The translations under genes and the position numbers were made by a program. A stretch of DNA of 64,000 nucleotides from Saccharomycopsis malanga (lineage: Eukaryota; Ascomycota; Saccharomycetes; Ascoideales; Saccharomycopsidaceae), in NCBI GenBank assembly GCA_004014935.1, contig CP025324.1, positions 1,116,001 to 1,180,000 of the forward strand. The letters are read 5' to 3'. This document shows, piece after piece, positions 11,526 to 22,821 of this stretch. A model generated the notes under the pieces. The model made no database searches. It had not been told where the DNA came from and worked only from the letters and a program-made list of their open reading frames with translations. Each line of letters begins with the position of its first letter. Positions within the stretch are counted from its first letter, which is position 1.

Positions 11526-12839
11526 ATGATTTTCAGCAGTGTGATTTTTTTGGCTTTTTCTGGGCTCGTCAGCCCATATCCTGTTAATAACAGTATTACT
11601 TTGGAAAATAATTCCACATATAGTTATGGAAATAGCTCAATTGAAGACAATGACTTGAGTCCTTTTGGAAACAATTTGACTAAACCATACACGCCTGCTG
11701 GCGGTTTGGGAACTGATAATTCCAGTGAACCATATTATCATCCATTGTCCAATTTTGATTACCAGTCACTTCTTGTGGGTCTCAACCAAGAGTATATTGA
11801 ATTGGATTTGTTCAATTATGGACTTTCCAAGTTTTCTGTTGAAGAATTTGAAGCAGCTGGTTTGGATGCCGCAGATCGTGAACTTATTCACTTTATGGCT
11901 ATTCAAGAGGCTGGCCATGCTGAATTGATCTCCAACATGTTGGGTCCAAGTGCTCCAAAACGTTGTAATTACACTTATCCATTTGAAACTGTGCCAGAGT
12001 TCATTTCGTTTGCTCAGCAACTCACTCGTTATGGTGAGTCTGGTGTTTATGGATTTCTCAGCCATTTGAATTCCAGAGCAGTTGCTTCGTTATTGACCAG
12101 CTCCATCACCACTGAGGCTCGTCAACAAATGGCATTCCGTCAATTTCAAGGCTTGAGCACCATGCCTTATGACTTCATTGTTGGTGTTCCTCAGGCCTTC
12201 CAATGGACATTGTTGGCCCCATATATCACTTCTTGCCCAGCTTCCAATCCTAGAATTGAGTTTGAAAACTTTCCGGCGTTGAAAATCACCAATGGTCCAG
12301 ACGCTCTTACGAATTCTACTGGCGCCACCCCTGCAATTTCTACGGTCAACAACACATTGACTGCTCCAGGAAGACAGGTGTATTTCCAATGGGAAAACCC
12401 AGGACAACCTGTTGGCTGGGTTCCTTATGAAGACGTTCCCTTGATCAACCAAACTCTGGCGGGATTTATCAATGGTAGTAGTACTGGATCTTATAATGGC
12501 AGTACTGTTCTTGCTTCAAATACCTCATATTCGCAAGAATCATCCAGTCTTGGTCAGAAATTATACAGAACGACTAGTCAAGCCACAGGCCCTGCCAAAT
12601 ATGCTGCTTGGATTTCCCAATTGAACACAACTTACACTGATCTTCAAGACGTGGGATCAAATAATACAGCTTGGACAACCCAACCAGATGCTACAGTTTT
12701 CCCAGATAGTAACAACACCATTGTTAATGGTAGCATGTTTATTGTCTTGGTGGACGAGATTGTTCCAGTAACACCATTCAATCTTACATTTATTACTGAA
12801 CACATTGTTGCCGGTCCAGCCGTGTACCAAGCTGATTAG
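11526..12839 (+). CDS. Rds1-type ferritin-like secreted protein
   Basis: The 437-residue product begins with a hydrophobic signal peptide (about residues 1-18). A segment rich in Asn-X-Ser/Thr sequons follows and then a ferritin-like four-helix region (about 80-235). Helix motifs with possible metal ligands are visible: NQEYIELDLFNYGL, HFMAIQEAGHAELI and ITTEARQQMAFRQF. This is the layout of the fungal Rds1/ferritin_2 family, first known as a stress- and starvation-regulated protein in fission yeast. The C-terminal half is beta-rich with many more N-glycosylation sites. A secreted or cell-surface location is inferred from the signal peptide and glycosylation sites. No GPI signal is obvious at the C-terminus. 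The biochemical role of the family is not established. Confidence 0.85.
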   Translation: MIFSSVIFLAFSGLVSPYPVNNSITLENNSTYSYGNSSIEDNDLSPFGNNLTKPYTPAGGLGTDNSSEPYYHPLSNFDYQSLLVGLNQEYIELDLFNYGLSKFSVEEFEAAGLDAADRELIHFMAIQEAGHAELISNMLGPSAPKRCNYTYPFETVPEFISFAQQLTRYGESGVYGFLSHLNSRAVASLLTSSITTEARQQMAFRQFQGLSTMPYDFIVGVPQAFQWTLLAPYITSCPASNPRIEFENFPALKITNGPDALTNSTGATPAISTVNNTLTAPGRQVYFQWENPGQPVGWVPYEDVPLINQTLAGFINGSSTGSYNGSTVLASNTSYSQESSSLGQKLYRTTSQATGPAKYAAWISQLNTTYTDLQDVGSNNTAWTTQPDATVFPDSNNTIVNGSMFIVLVDEIVPVTPFNLTFITEHIVAGPAVYQAD

Positions 12840-13593
12840 TGAATGAGGCATAATTTAGCAATCTTTTTACATTGTTCCGTTTACATTTTTTCGATACCAG
12901 AGGTTTGACCTCTCAATATTCACAAGATTTATTTGTAATCTTTTGTAGTTAAAGCTTGGAAGACTAACAATATGATTTTACACGACAAGTCAGGATTGTA
13001 ATCAGTCAAAGAGAGTACTATACATTGTTTTACCAATGTTTTATACCAAGAATCGCCATTCATTGGCTTTTACCCCTAAAACCTTACCACTACATTCTCT
13101 TACAAACTCCAGTACAACACCAACATTCCAAACAGCAGCAAATCATTGCCAACCCACCACATTAAAGACTTGCCAAAAAGTACCTTCCTGATCCGGAAGC
13201 CGCACATTCCGCGGGAAAACTGCCCGCTTTTGACAGCTGCCTGGCGGGTGACGAAAACGGTCACGTGCGTAAAAATTTGCACTTTTTGAGGTTACCCTGC
13301 CGAGGCATGGCCTATCGTTGGAGTTGCATGCTATCTTTTCCATCGGACGATAAGCAGCGCTGCTAACTAAAAATGCAAATCGCACGATATCGGCATGAAT
13401 ATATTTGTATAGTTAACGGGTACTGCACGCTGAAAAAAATTCTTTCTAAAAAATATTTTTTTTAGTAATCATAAAAAAAAAGGATTTTTTCACTTTTTTT
13501 TTTTCCTATTAGTTATTGCTGATATAGTAGTAGTGACCTTAGTATATATTGGTGGGTAATATTGCAGCGTTGGCTCGAAGCTATTATTAGATC
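12840..13593. other. Upstream region of GZF3
   Basis: The 754-bp spacer between the tandem genes RDS1 and GZF3 has no gene. Its middle (13180-13360) is GC-rich and carries CACGTG at 13262-13267. The last 150 bp hold long A and T tracts (13434-13506), which are nucleosome-depleting promoter features in yeasts. Confidence 0.5.
13331..13354. promoter_or_regulatory. Paired GATA sites upstream of GZF3
   Basis: GATAAG lies at 13349-13354, with an inverted GATA core (CTATCT) at 13331-13336, about 240-260 bp before the GZF3 start. Dal80/Gzf3-type factors bind paired GATA sites and are cross-regulated by other GATA factors, so self-regulation is plausible. The sites are short and could be chance. Confidence 0.35.
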
Positions 13594-15456
13594 ATGACGA
13601 ACTCTTCAATGACCACTGGTGTGGATCCAGATGCAGAGTCAACTAAAGCTGTTATCAGTGGGTCAAGGAGTGTTGATATGGAGGCGCAGAAAAGCGATTT
13701 TGGTGGCCAGGGTGTAGGAAATGGCAGTTTGGCTCAGAATAGCAGTGAATCTAAGCTTGCATTTGATTCTAAATCTGATTCCAGAATAGATAATACGGCT
13801 GATTCCATATCCAAGACAGCTTCTGCAACCAGTACGTTATCCAAGCTAGAATCCTCAAAACTTGAGCCCACAGCAAGCTTATCGACTAATGAGCCTTCTA
13901 AACAAACGTCTTCGGGCGAGGCTTTGGCTGAAAAGAAGATGGCCATCACTCCGACTTGCAACAACTGCCAGACGTCCAATACACCATTGTGGAGAAGAGA
14001 CGACGCTGGACACGTGTTGTGCAATGCCTGTGGGTTGTTTCTCAAGCTCCACGGGAAGCCAAGACCGATTTCTCTCAAGACCAATGTGATAAAGTCCCGG
14101 AACAGAATAAAGCATTTTAACAATGGCACAGGCACGGGTTCTGGGTCTGGAAACCAAAAAGAAAAACCCAAGAAAGCCCCTCTTAGGAACAAGAAGACCA
14201 AAAGTGAGAAAAAAGGCCCTGATTCGGACATCTCGGCGGCCAAACCGGGCGAATCGTTGATTCCATTGCTTCCTCGGGCCAACCGAGTGGCTCCAGTGGC
14301 TTCAACGCATTCTCCACATTATGTTTTCTCAGAAAATAACGAGTTTCACCAGCTGAACCCAAACTGGAACAACGTGACCACACATCCTTTGCATTATCCC
14401 ACCACTGCTCCTATGAAGTACCAGACAAGCCTCAATGCCATCACATCGCCTCTTTTGTTGGCCACAACCTCTAGCAAGAGACCCCACCAGCCTCTCAGCA
14501 GCACAACCAGCGTAGAACACAACGTTGCCGGGGTTTTGGAAAGCATGGCTAACAGTTCTGGAAACTACCACCATAAAACCCCCAACAATACCGCCAACAT
14601 GGCTCTGTTTTCTCTCAGTTCTCCTTCGTTGCCTGCGTCTAACTCACGTCCTCTTGCCCATCTTCCTGTTCCGCATCAATACCATCATTTGCTGCCTATC
14701 TCGTCTATTCTTAAAGACGGATCCGAGCCCAACCATCTCGATCCGCCAATTCTCAGTGAACTCAACCGTATTCCTTCCTCTACTCCTCCGGCCGCATCTC
14801 AGAAACTGGTTCTTCCGCCCATTTCTGCTGCTGCCACCCCTAAATTCAATCCTGGTGAGTCAACAAACCCAATCAGCCACTTGTCCTTGTCAGGAAAACC
14901 GCCCTTCATGTCGCCAATCCTTCCTCCGTTGACCCACCTGACCCTGGCGTCTGCTTTGAATTCCGCTCTGGTGGATTTCGACGAAATGGCTCGTATTCGC
15001 ACCAGAAACTCCGAATTAGAACTTGTAAATGAACTTTACAAAAAACGAATCTCCGAATTGGAATCCGTTGCAAAACCAGACCCCAAACTCCATGAAATCG
15101 AAGCCGAAAACCATCGTTTGAAACTCACTTTAAACCGCACTCTCAAGTTTCTCATCACTGAAAAACTGTCCAGCGTAAACAGCGACAATACTGAAAGAGA
15201 CGAACTCATCAACGAAATCAACAATGAAATCATCAATCCAAACGTCAAAATCCAAAATACCCAGCTCATTGCTAAGCCAGAAAGCAAAATTCTCAAACAC
15301 GAACCATCCTCTGACCTCTCTCTGCCAGAACCAATCTCCTTGAAACGCGAACACACCGGTAGTACAGAGCTACCAAATTCCTCCGACAGCGTAAGAACCC
15401 TCAGCAGTAACGACCACGGCAACTTGGGCGTCAAGAGATTGAAAGTAAGGGGTTAG
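13594..15456 (+). CDS. GZF3: GATA zinc-finger transcription factor with C-terminal coiled coil
   Basis: The 620-residue protein has a single GATA-type IVa finger with Cys122, Cys125, Cys143 and Cys146 (C-X2-C-X17-C-X2-C), followed by the basic tail [11 protein letters not shown]. Near the C-terminus (about residues 462-525) is a leucine-rich heptad region starting at [20 protein letters not shown] finger plus C-terminal zipper is the layout of the dimerising nitrogen-catabolite repressors Dal80 and Gzf3/Deh1, and of Candida Gzf3. The middle is Ser/Pro/His-rich and disordered. The role, inferred from the family, is repression of nitrogen-use genes at GATAAG sites. The name follows the Candida usage. 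Dal80-like and Gzf3-like functions cannot be separated from sequence. Confidence 0.87.
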   Translation: MTNSSMTTGVDPDAESTKAVISGSRSVDMEAQKSDFGGQGVGNGSLAQNSSESKLAFDSKSDSRIDNTADSISKTASATSTLSKLESSKLEPTASLSTNEPSKQTSSGEALAEKKMAITPTCNNCQTSNTPLWRRDDAGHVLCNACGLFLKLHGKPRPISLKTNVIKSRNRIKHFNNGTGTGSGSGNQKEKPKKAPLRNKKTKSEKKGPDSDISAAKPGESLIPLLPRANRVAPVASTHSPHYVFSENNEFHQLNPNWNNVTTHPLHYPTTAPMKYQTSLNAITSPLLLATTSSKRPHQPLSSTTSVEHNVAGVLESMANSSGNYHHKTPNNTANMALFSLSSPSLPASNSRPLAHLPVPHQYHHLLPISSILKDGSEPNHLDPPILSELNRIPSSTPPAASQKLVLPPISAAATPKFNPGESTNPISHLSLSGKPPFMSPILPPLTHLTLASALNSALVDFDEMARIRTRNSELELVNELYKKRISELESVAKPDPKLHEIEAENHRLKLTLNRTLKFLITEKLSSVNSDNTERDELINEINNEIINPNVKIQNTQLIAKPESKILKHEPSSDLSLPEPISLKREHTGSTELPNSSDSVRTLSSNDHGNLGVKRLKVRG

Positions 15457-15824
15457 TTGTACTTTTTAGAACTTTTTCTCAGGTTTTTTTTTTTTGTTTG
15501 TTTTTTTATATATATATATTTTTTTCTTTTTAAAATGTTTATACAAGTTTGGTCGGTTTTATATTCTCACCCAATGGCACTGTTTTTTCAGCTTCTCTTT
15601 ATTTGCACCTTGTATATTAGTTGTCTATTCAATTTATGATTTATTAGTTGTTTGTAAGGCATTTTGACATGAGTGACTGTATTGGCTTTTTTCTTTTCCC
15701 AGCCTCTTTCAAGCATAGGGTCAGTTGATATATATTGGGTTTTCTGCTATTTAAAACAAGGGAATGATAATATTTCCCATTGGAATGAAATACTAGCTAA
15801 TCATACAATGCTTTAAATAAAGAG

Positions 15825-15930
15825 TGGGCATGTATATACCCAACTAATACGGACTAGGCACGTATATACAAAACTGATATGGACTACTGACATGGACTAG
15901 GCTCGAAATACAAAACTATTACTATAATAT
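15825..15930 (+). mobile_element. S1 element, 3' end fragment
   Basis: The plus strand shows the S1 terminal motifs: a CACGTATATAC match to the usual GCGCGTATATACG, then ACTGATATGGACT and GGCTCGAAATAC. A partial internal duplication of the first two motifs is present. The head and most of the body are missing. Confidence 0.6.
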
Positions 15931-16011
15931 ACACTTGACTATCATAGTAGTACCAATTAGGATTATCAATACCCACTTGAATATTATAGAAAACCCCCTG
16001 CAAATTGGACG

Positions 16012-16021
16012 GTCACGTGAC
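16012..16021. promoter_or_regulatory. Cbf1-type E-box palindrome before VPS15
   Basis: GTCACGTGAC is a perfect 10-bp palindrome about 105 bp before the VPS15 start. Cbf1 and other bHLH factors bind TCACGTG in yeasts. The position is that of a proximal promoter element. Confidence 0.45.
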
Positions 16022-16124
16022 GCTCACGGCATGTTCCCTAATAAAGGTATTTTGGTGAAGAGATGAGTATAATGAACAAACAACAAGAATAGGATTTAGT
16101 AATACAACAGGTGGATGAGACAGT

Positions 16125-19100
16125 ATGGGCGGGAATCCATCGATATTGGCGCCGCGGCTCTTGACGAACACGATTTCGTTGTCGTCGTACATTGATATAT
16201 TGGAGTCGGTAGAGTTTGAAAAGGTGATACAAGATAGTCGGTTTTTAAAGTCGGTGCAGTGCAGAGATGACCGGAATGGCGGCGAGCAAGTGTTGGTGAA
16301 GCTATTTATCAAGCCGGACCGGCTCCAGACAGCTACAGCCGGCGGCGAAGAGTATTGTGGCCGGGATGCCGAGCTTACAATGTGGATGGGGCTTCTAGAC
16401 CGCCAGAGACGGCTTCTTTCAGATGTTGCCGGAGTGATGCCGTACAGCAAGTTTCTCGAGACCGAGAGGGCAGGCTATATGGTGCGGCAGTATCTCCATA
16501 GCAACCTCTACGACCGGCTCAGCACACGCCCGTTTTTGGAGCACACTGAAAAGTTGTGGGTCGTGTTCCAGCTTGTGAGAGTGCTAGACCAGTGTCACCG
16601 GCGGCACGTGACCCACGGAGACATGAAGAGTGAGAACATATTAGTTACGACGTGGAATTCGGTGTATCTTACGGATTTCAGTCCGTATAAGCCAGTGTAT
16701 CTTCCGGAGGACAATCCTGGCGAGTTTTTCTTTTATTTTGACACGTCGCAGCGGCGCAACTGTTACTTGGCGCCCGAGCGGTTCCAGAGTGTGGCCGCGG
16801 CGGTTTTGAAAGACGCAGATGCTGCTGGTGTTGACGGCAGCAGTGAGGCGTTGAAGAAAATGGATGTGTTTAGTCTTGGGTGTGTGATAGCGGAGGTGTT
16901 TCTTGAAGGCGGGTCGATATTCACCTTGTCGCAGTTATTCAAATACAAGCGTAAGACTTATGTTCCCAATCTCAGCAGCATTGGGGACTGTCGTGTGAGG
17001 CAGTTGGTGCAGAGCATGATTCTGTTGGATGCTGCGGATCGTAAAAGTGCAGGCGAGTACTTGCAAGAGTACAGAGGCAGTCTTTTTCCGGAAACATTTT
17101 ATACGTTTGTAGGCGATTATGTAGACAATTTGGTTCGTTTTGCAGACGGCGAGCACAGCAACGGCGAGCACAGCAACGGCGAGCACAGCAACGGCGATGT
17201 CCATTTGGAAAAGATGTTTGCTGATTATCCAAGCATTAGTCTTGCTTTGGGTATCACCTATTCCATTGACAGCACAAGCGACTCGTCCCTGGGATATCCT
17301 TTGTTTCCTCTTTCGTTCAACTTGCCAGGGATTCCTGCGGGATATGTGATGAAAAGAACCAGCCAGGTGACTGTGCAGAGCATTGTGTTGGTGTTTCTCG
17401 GCATTGTTCTGGCTGCTGTGCGCAATACACAAGTTGCCGCGTCACGGATCAAAGGCATTGAGCTTCTCGTCGCTCTCTGCGAGCGTGTCCACGACGAGGC
17501 CAAGTTGGACAGAGGCCTTCCGTTTCTCGTGTCATTGCTAGACGACGAGTGTCCAGAGGTGCGCACTCATGCCTTGAAAGCAGTCGCCCAGCTAGTCTCC
17601 ATGGTCGACACTGTCACGCCTATCAACGTGCTTGTGTTTCCTGAGTACATCATCCCGAAGCTCCGGACGTATCTCACACGAGACCGGTGCTCTGCATACG
17701 AAAAGATGTGCTTTGCTGCCGTCTTGCCTTGTCTTGCCCTCCACACCATCCGGTTCTTCGACTTGGGCCAGGTCTTGAAAACCAGCTCGCTCATGCTATC
17801 TGCGCCGCCAGACCTGGACTCCGAGGAACCGGCCCCGGTGTCCGACCTTTCAAAGTCGTATCTTGTGCAGCTCATCGAGTTGTTCACTCTCCTCGTTCTC
17901 ACTGCCGACGAGACCACCCGCATTGCGTTTCTCTCCAACATCCACGTCCTCTGTGCGGTGTTGGGGAAAGACAAAACAAACGACATCATCCTCAGCCATC
18001 TAATCACGTATCTAAACGACAAAAGCCCCCATCTCAGATTGGCGTTTGTCAGGTCCATAGTCGGCATCTCTGTCTACGTCGGTGGCGTTGCCCTCGAACA
18101 ATACATCCTTCCGCTCTTGGTCCAGTCCTTGTCCGATCCCGAAGAGTTCATTGTCGTCCAGGTGCTCCACAACTTCACCCTGCTTGTCCGCTTGGACCTC
18201 GTCCGGAAACACCACCTTTGGGACCTTGTAGACAACATCTCCACATTGCTTCTCCATCCCAACGAATGGATCCGCCAGGCCTCCTTGGCTTTTGTCATCG
18301 CCGTCAGCAATAAGCTCTCGCTTGCCGACGTCTTCTGCACATTGTATCCTGTCATCCGGCCTTACTTGGACTACGACGTCACCGAGTTCACCTGGAACTC
18401 GCTTTACCCCTGCGCCAAAAAACCGGTTTCCCGCTCCGTTTACCGGCTCTCTTTCACATGGCATCGCCGCGCAACCAATAGTGCTTTCTGGAAGCAAGAC
18501 CCGCTCGCTGCACCTCCGTCGAAACCGGATTCCCCCGGAATGCCCTTGAAACTGCTCACCGCCGAGGACAAGTCCTGGGTCAAGAAGCTTGTTGCCGCCG
18601 GTCTTCTGGACTCGGACTTGTGGAAAGTATATGCTTTGCGCGACCACATTGCCAAGGCGGCCCGTTCGGAGACTGCAAAGACAACCCCTGCCGAGATTGT
18701 CACTGAGATCCAAAAACTAGGCGTGTTTCCTCGCAGTGTCTTTTTGGACATTGTTTTCAAGCCCTCTGGCGACTTTTCCAGCAAAACAGAAAGAAACACT
18801 ATCAATCTCACTGAGAAAACAAGGTCTGACAATGAAAGTGTGTTCAGCGGAATGTCTTTGCAAAACATCGCAGCCCCACACCCTACAACGTTGGGCCCTA
18901 CAATGGCAGATGACACCGGGCTCTTGTTTGTAGCTTTGAAAAAGGCCACGCCGTCGTTGCTCACTAATCAGGAAAACATCTATGGCGAACTAGACAACCA
19001 GAATATGCTGACCAGCTCGTTGAACGACGCTGCCATTGGAAATGACTCTCTTCTGCCATTGTCTCCGATAATCACACACAGCTACACTGGAAGCAACAAA

Positions 19101-20417
19101 AACATCCTCAAGTTCCTCAATAACTACAATTTCACCACTACGCTCGACAATTTCTACGAGTTTGGGCCTCCTATTGCGCTGGCAGAACTCACTGCTGGGC
19201 CTCCTAAGGGTATTCTTGTAGCCCATCTTCTAGAGCATGACGGAGCCGTGAACTGTCTAGCCACGTCGCCCGACGGGTCGTATTTTCTCTCGGGCAGTGA
19301 GGACGGACATGTCAAGATCTGGGATTCTCTCCGTTTGGAGCGCAATGTCTCCAGCAAGTCGTCCTTGTCGGTCAATCTCAAGTCGCCTGTGAAAAACATT
19401 TGTTTCATTGAAAACAGAGACTGCTTTGCCGCATCCACCAAACTTGCTGTCAAGATCTTCCGTGTTTCTTTTGCCAAGGGCAAGGAAAATAAAGTTAACA
19501 AACTTGTGCTGATTAGATCCTACAAGTTTTCCAAACCAGGCGAATACGCTACTCACATGAGATTTGCCATCGTGGAAGCTAAACCGCTATTGATCATGAT
19601 ATCCAGTCTATCACAGATTGTCGCTTTAGACGTCCGTACCATGAAGGTCGAGTTTGTGCTCCAGAATACCTTGACCTACGGCGTAACTACTGCCTTTTGC
19701 ACTGACAGCAAGGGAACATGGATCTTGGTCGGTACCAGTAAAGGCTATTTAACCTTGTGGGATCTCCGGTTCACACTCAACTTGAAAACCTGGCGGTTCC
19801 CTCAAGGTCATGCTATTAAGAAACTCGGCAGCAGTTTCAACACCTACAAACATTCCTTCTTCACCGTGATGAGCGACAACAACGGACTTTCCATCTACGA
19901 CATCACCAAGGGAAAACTTCTGGAAATATATACCACTAGTAAGTCACAAGGGAACGTTCCAGTAGAAATAGACGATGACCAGGTTGACTTTGAATATGAC
20001 GACGACAACTTGTTGCTGGCCAAACTGTTCAACTTTGATGAATTGGAAAACACCCTTGATTTACAAAAACTCAATGCCCAAAACGAACGTCAACAGGAAT
20101 CCCACAACATGTCTGCTTTCGCAGAACTAAAAGTGCCTACCGGTTCGCACAAAAAACAATTATACCTTTTCAGTAGTAATGCCAGCAATCACAACATCTT
20201 GTTCTGGGATGTTTTCCATCCAAACAATTCAAAGCCAGTCAACGCCAAACAATCAGAGCCCAAAAGAAGAAAGTCGCGCTCAACACTTATCTCCAGCGAA
20301 CAAAAGGATGCAATTAGAAACCATTACGACGTTATCACAGACATGACGTTGTTGGTCAAGCCATATTTTATGGTTGTTACAGGCGATCGCAGCGGCGTCA
20401 TCAACGTCTACAAATAA
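16125..20417 (+). CDS. VPS15: Vps15 regulatory kinase of the Vps34 PI3-kinase complex
   Basis: The 1430-residue protein begins MGGN, with Gly2 as the expected N-myristoylation site. The protein kinase domain spans about 25-330. The catalytic loop reads HGDMKSEN near 162-169, the DFG position is DFS near 183, and LAPERF stands for the APE motif. This altered motif set is typical of Vps15. Repeat-rich HEAT helices occupy about 440-730, and WD40 repeats about 1030-1430 (for example LSGSEDGHVKIWDS). Vps15 anchors and activates Vps34 on endosomes and autophagic membranes to make PI3P, the lipid read by PX proteins such as Snx4, also encoded in this window. A 15-bp tandem repeat near 17147-17195 encodes GEHSN three times in the linker after the kinase domain. 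The short upstream region carries a CACGTG palindrome. Confidence 0.95.
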   Translation: MGGNPSILAPRLLTNTISLSSYIDILESVEFEKVIQDSRFLKSVQCRDDRNGGEQVLVKLFIKPDRLQTATAGGEEYCGRDAELTMWMGLLDRQRRLLSDVAGVMPYSKFLETERAGYMVRQYLHSNLYDRLSTRPFLEHTEKLWVVFQLVRVLDQCHRRHVTHGDMKSENILVTTWNSVYLTDFSPYKPVYLPEDNPGEFFFYFDTSQRRNCYLAPERFQSVAAAVLKDADAAGVDGSSEALKKMDVFSLGCVIAEVFLEGGSIFTLSQLFKYKRKTYVPNLSSIGDCRVRQLVQSMILLDAADRKSAGEYLQEYRGSLFPETFYTFVGDYVDNLVRFADGEHSNGEHSNGEHSNGDVHLEKMFADYPSISLALGITYSIDSTSDSSLGYPLFPLSFNLPGIPAGYVMKRTSQVTVQSIVLVFLGIVLAAVRNTQVAASRIKGIELLVALCERVHDEAKLDRGLPFLVSLLDDECPEVRTHALKAVAQLVSMVDTVTPINVLVFPEYIIPKLRTYLTRDRCSAYEKMCFAAVLPCLALHTIRFFDLGQVLKTSSLMLSAPPDLDSEEPAPVSDLSKSYLVQLIELFTLLVLTADETTRIAFLSNIHVLCAVLGKDKTNDIILSHLITYLNDKSPHLRLAFVRSIVGISVYVGGVALEQYILPLLVQSLSDPEEFIVVQVLHNFTLLVRLDLVRKHHLWDLVDNISTLLLHPNEWIRQASLAFVIAVSNKLSLADVFCTLYPVIRPYLDYDVTEFTWNSLYPCAKKPVSRSVYRLSFTWHRRATNSAFWKQDPLAAPPSKPDSPGMPLKLLTAEDKSWVKKLVAAGLLDSDLWKVYALRDHIAKAARSETAKTTPAEIVTEIQKLGVFPRSVFLDIVFKPSGDFSSKTERNTINLTEKTRSDNESVFSGMSLQNIAAPHPTTLGPTMADDTGLLFVALKKATPSLLTNQENIYGELDNQNMLTSSLNDAAIGNDSLLPLSPIITHSYTGSNKNILKFLNNYNFTTTLDNFYEFGPPIALAELTAGPPKGILVAHLLEHDGAVNCLATSPDGSYFLSGSEDGHVKIWDSLRLERNVSSKSSLSVNLKSPVKNICFIENRDCFAASTKLAVKIFRVSFAKGKENKVNKLVLIRSYKFSKPGEYATHMRFAIVEAKPLLIMISSLSQIVALDVRTMKVEFVLQNTLTYGVTTAFCTDSKGTWILVGTSKGYLTLWDLRFTLNLKTWRFPQGHAIKKLGSSFNTYKHSFFTVMSDNNGLSIYDITKGKLLEIYTTSKSQGNVPVEIDDDQVDFEYDDDNLLLAKLFNFDELENTLDLQKLNAQNERQQESHNMSAFAELKVPTGSHKKQLYLFSSNASNHNILFWDVFHPNNSKPVNAKQSEPKRRKSRSTLISSEQKDAIRNHYDVITDMTLLVKPYFMVVTGDRSGVINVYK

Positions 20418-21675
20418 TAGTCATTCAAGTATTATAGACAGATTATAGATTAGTACAGACCATCATATCGTTTGGGCAAGTGTAGATGATATATAAAGGG
20501 AGTAAATATTGTAACAAAGCGTCACCTTAGAATGATCAATGGCCAACATACACCAAGACAAGATTGAAGTAAAAGTTTAGGAAATTGAATTAGGCGGAGA
20601 AGTATAGAAATAAGACGTTATTTATACTGTAATGTTTGAAGATAGTTTTAGCATGACATTGAAAACGAACAGTGAAAATAGGTCAGTTTTATATTTCAAG
20701 AATAATTATACTTGTAAGTTGGTAATTCAAAATAAACTATGAAAGGGCATTTTGGATTACAAGGTTATCTAATGTGTTTGAAATGAATAGCTTAGAAAGA
20801 GGCATCATTTTTGTTTTAATTGTGTTTCATGGAAAACTACTGATGAAGGTCAAATTACAAAGACTTAGCGTTCTTCAAAAGGCTAAATACATTTGATTTT
20901 CGTTTTTAATGTTTATATAGTTGTCTTCTATTTCGTTTTGATTACTCGATAATCACTAATCTAATTTTACTGTTTTTTTTCCCTCTACAGTCCTGTACAA
21001 AGCATAGATTTTGCTATGTATATCAATCGGTACTTGAAATCTCATCCCACTCTTTCCTTGGTCTTCTGATTATGAACAACCAAGTTTGTAGGTTTATTGT
21101 ACAGTGCTAACTGCCAAGTAGCCTCAGTCCCAGTCACAAGTCACTTACCTGATAAGTCAGCTATTAAATATTTTCGGCCGGTTTTTCTATTAGACATGAT
21201 GGATGCTTATAATTCAAACAGTCAGATTATTGACAGCTCTGCACCAAAGCTATATTAGTACAACTTGTAAATCCAAGAGTCCATTTATTCATATCTAAGG
21301 TGATAGTATTTTGTGGTTCATAAATAACACGTAAGCAAACATTAACGTCGTCTTGATATTGTACATATAATGGCGAATTAAAGTGTCAATGCCAATAATA
21401 ATCCATATTCAACGATGAATAAGAGAATGTAAGGCTAAAGTTTGACAGCTTGGATCAAGTCCAATCAATCCATTTTTCATGTTTATGCGGTTGTTGTTTA
21501 TTCTATTCTTCAAATTCAAAGGTCATTTTCTGAATATCTTGAAGACCAACTATTCTTAAACAATAACTACAATAATTACAGTGACATATTCTTGAAAATA
21601 TGAAAATGTATTACTGATGTGCAATGAGACTTAACGAACTGTAAAATATTATTTTCCCAGCGGAACTTGTAAGAT
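20418..21675. other. Intergenic between convergent VPS15 and GMH1
   Basis: This 1.26-kb AT-rich convergent spacer contains no gene, tRNA or S1/S2 fragment that I can see. It presumably holds both 3' untranslated ends. Confidence 0.5.
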
Positions 21676-22821
21676 TCAACTGAAATAACTATCGACCATG
21701 TACTTGGACATGTTGAAGCCACAGAGGGTTAAGACAAGCCATGTGACGATGAAAACTGGTATTGGGATGAGGATAAACTCTGTTTTGAAGAGGAACGGGA
21801 GAATATTATAGCCATAGAAGCTGTTGACGCAGTAATATGAAAAAGTTATCAAATATAATGTATTGCCCAAGAAGCGGCTAAAGAAGTTGTTGAGGACAAG
21901 AACAGGCAAGAGGATGAATTGGAGCAAGTAAAGGTTGATCCAGATTATTAGAAAGGAGTTTGCGTGGATATCAAAACAATATGCCCATTCCAAGGATTCT
22001 TCAGAAGAAGACGATACAGAAGACTCAAGACGATTACTGTTGTTATTAAAGAAAGATCCAACCTTGTGAATCGCCCCTTGGAAGAATGCAATTACTTTAT
22101 TGCGACTAGGAGTAGTATAGGGAGCGGGCGACGAGCCATAAAGTTGAGACAAGTAGGTATTTCTTCTCAAAAATTTGTTGACAAGAAACCAATTGACGGT
22201 AGCCACTAATATGCCTACCAAATAAAAGTCCACCACTACCATATACAAGATGAGTTTTAAGATGCCGAGAAACGTCAAGCTATATGTTATTCCCCAGGCA
22301 ATGGCGCTGATGACAAGGAAAAAACTAATTAATATTATGAAAGACGGGTCGTCGCGATGGTAATAGTTTTTCGTGTACTTGTGATAGTATAAACTTTTAT
22401 AAACCTTCTTTGGGGAGAAGATCAAATAGAACACCTCCCATACAGACTTGTCAAAATCTAATGTAGGGGGCTTGAGAACCCGCTTGAAAAAGACCGGGAC
22501 CTTGAATTTAAAGAACCGAGTAGTGCTTCTGGCAGATTCCCGGAATAAATTGGCGCCATAGGACGAATAACTACCGAGTCCAGAAGATGTCTGGCCACCA
22601 TAGGGGTTGTTTTGCCAGCTTTTGCTATGCGATCCAAATGTCTGTTTGCGGAAGTTGGAGTACGAAGACGACGCTATCGAACCAGGACCTTGCTGTTTAG
22701 GAATAGTATTGTTAGCAAACGTGGAGTACACTAGTGAATCTATGGAATTCCGCGCGTTTGATTGTACCGGCTGACTAGACTCATTACTCGCCACGCTGAA
22801 ATCTCTGCTTTTGGTCGCCAT
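21676..22821 (-). CDS. GMH1: UNC-50 family Golgi membrane protein
   Basis: The 381-residue protein has a disordered N-terminus of about 120 residues and then the UNC-50 core. FDKSVWEVFYLIFSPKKVYK is followed by about five to six membrane helices, with the conserved late segment WAYCFDIHANSF (about 285-296) and the C-terminal helices ending in SKYMVDSYF. Yeast Gmh1 is a Golgi membrane protein linked to the ARF exchange factor Gea1/2. I place the start at the ATG at 22821 (MATKSRDF). The frame stays open another 22 codons upstream, but only to a GTG, which is not a normal yeast start. Tandem with LEO1 on the same strand. Identification is firm. Confidence 0.92.
   Translation of the reverse strand: MATKSRDFSVASNESSQPVQSNARNSIDSLVYSTFANNTIPKQQGPGSIASSSYSNFRKQTFGSHSKSWQNNPYGGQTSSGLGSYSSYGANLFRESARSTTRFFKFKVPVFFKRVLKPPTLDFDKSVWEVFYLIFSPKKVYKSLYYHKYTKNYYHRDDPSFIILISFFLVISAIAWGITYSLTFLGILKLILYMVVVDFYLVGILVATVNWFLVNKFLRRNTYLSQLYGSSPAPYTTPSRNKVIAFFQGAIHKVGSFFNNNSNRLESSVSSSSEESLEWAYCFDIHANSFLIIWINLYLLQFILLPVLVLNNFFSRFLGNTLYLITFSYYCVNSFYGYNILPFLFKTEFILIPIPVFIVTWLVLTLCGFNMSKYMVDSYFS

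Larger units (their letters stand above)
15457..16124. other. Intergenic between GZF3 and VPS15
   Basis: The 668-bp spacer begins with T-rich and TA-rich sequence that probably serves as the GZF3 3' end. It then holds an S1 tail fragment (15825-15930) and a CACGTG palindrome close to VPS15. Confidence 0.55.

Noticed and set aside
16012-16021. CACGTG palindrome as a centromere CDEI element
   Set aside because: No adjacent AT-rich CDEII or CDEIII-like sequence was seen, and CTG-clade centromeres are not of the point type; a promoter E-box is simpler.
17140-17349. Plus-strand ORF with a TASTATAS repeat
   Set aside because: It is an out-of-frame reading of the GEHSN repeat in VPS15.
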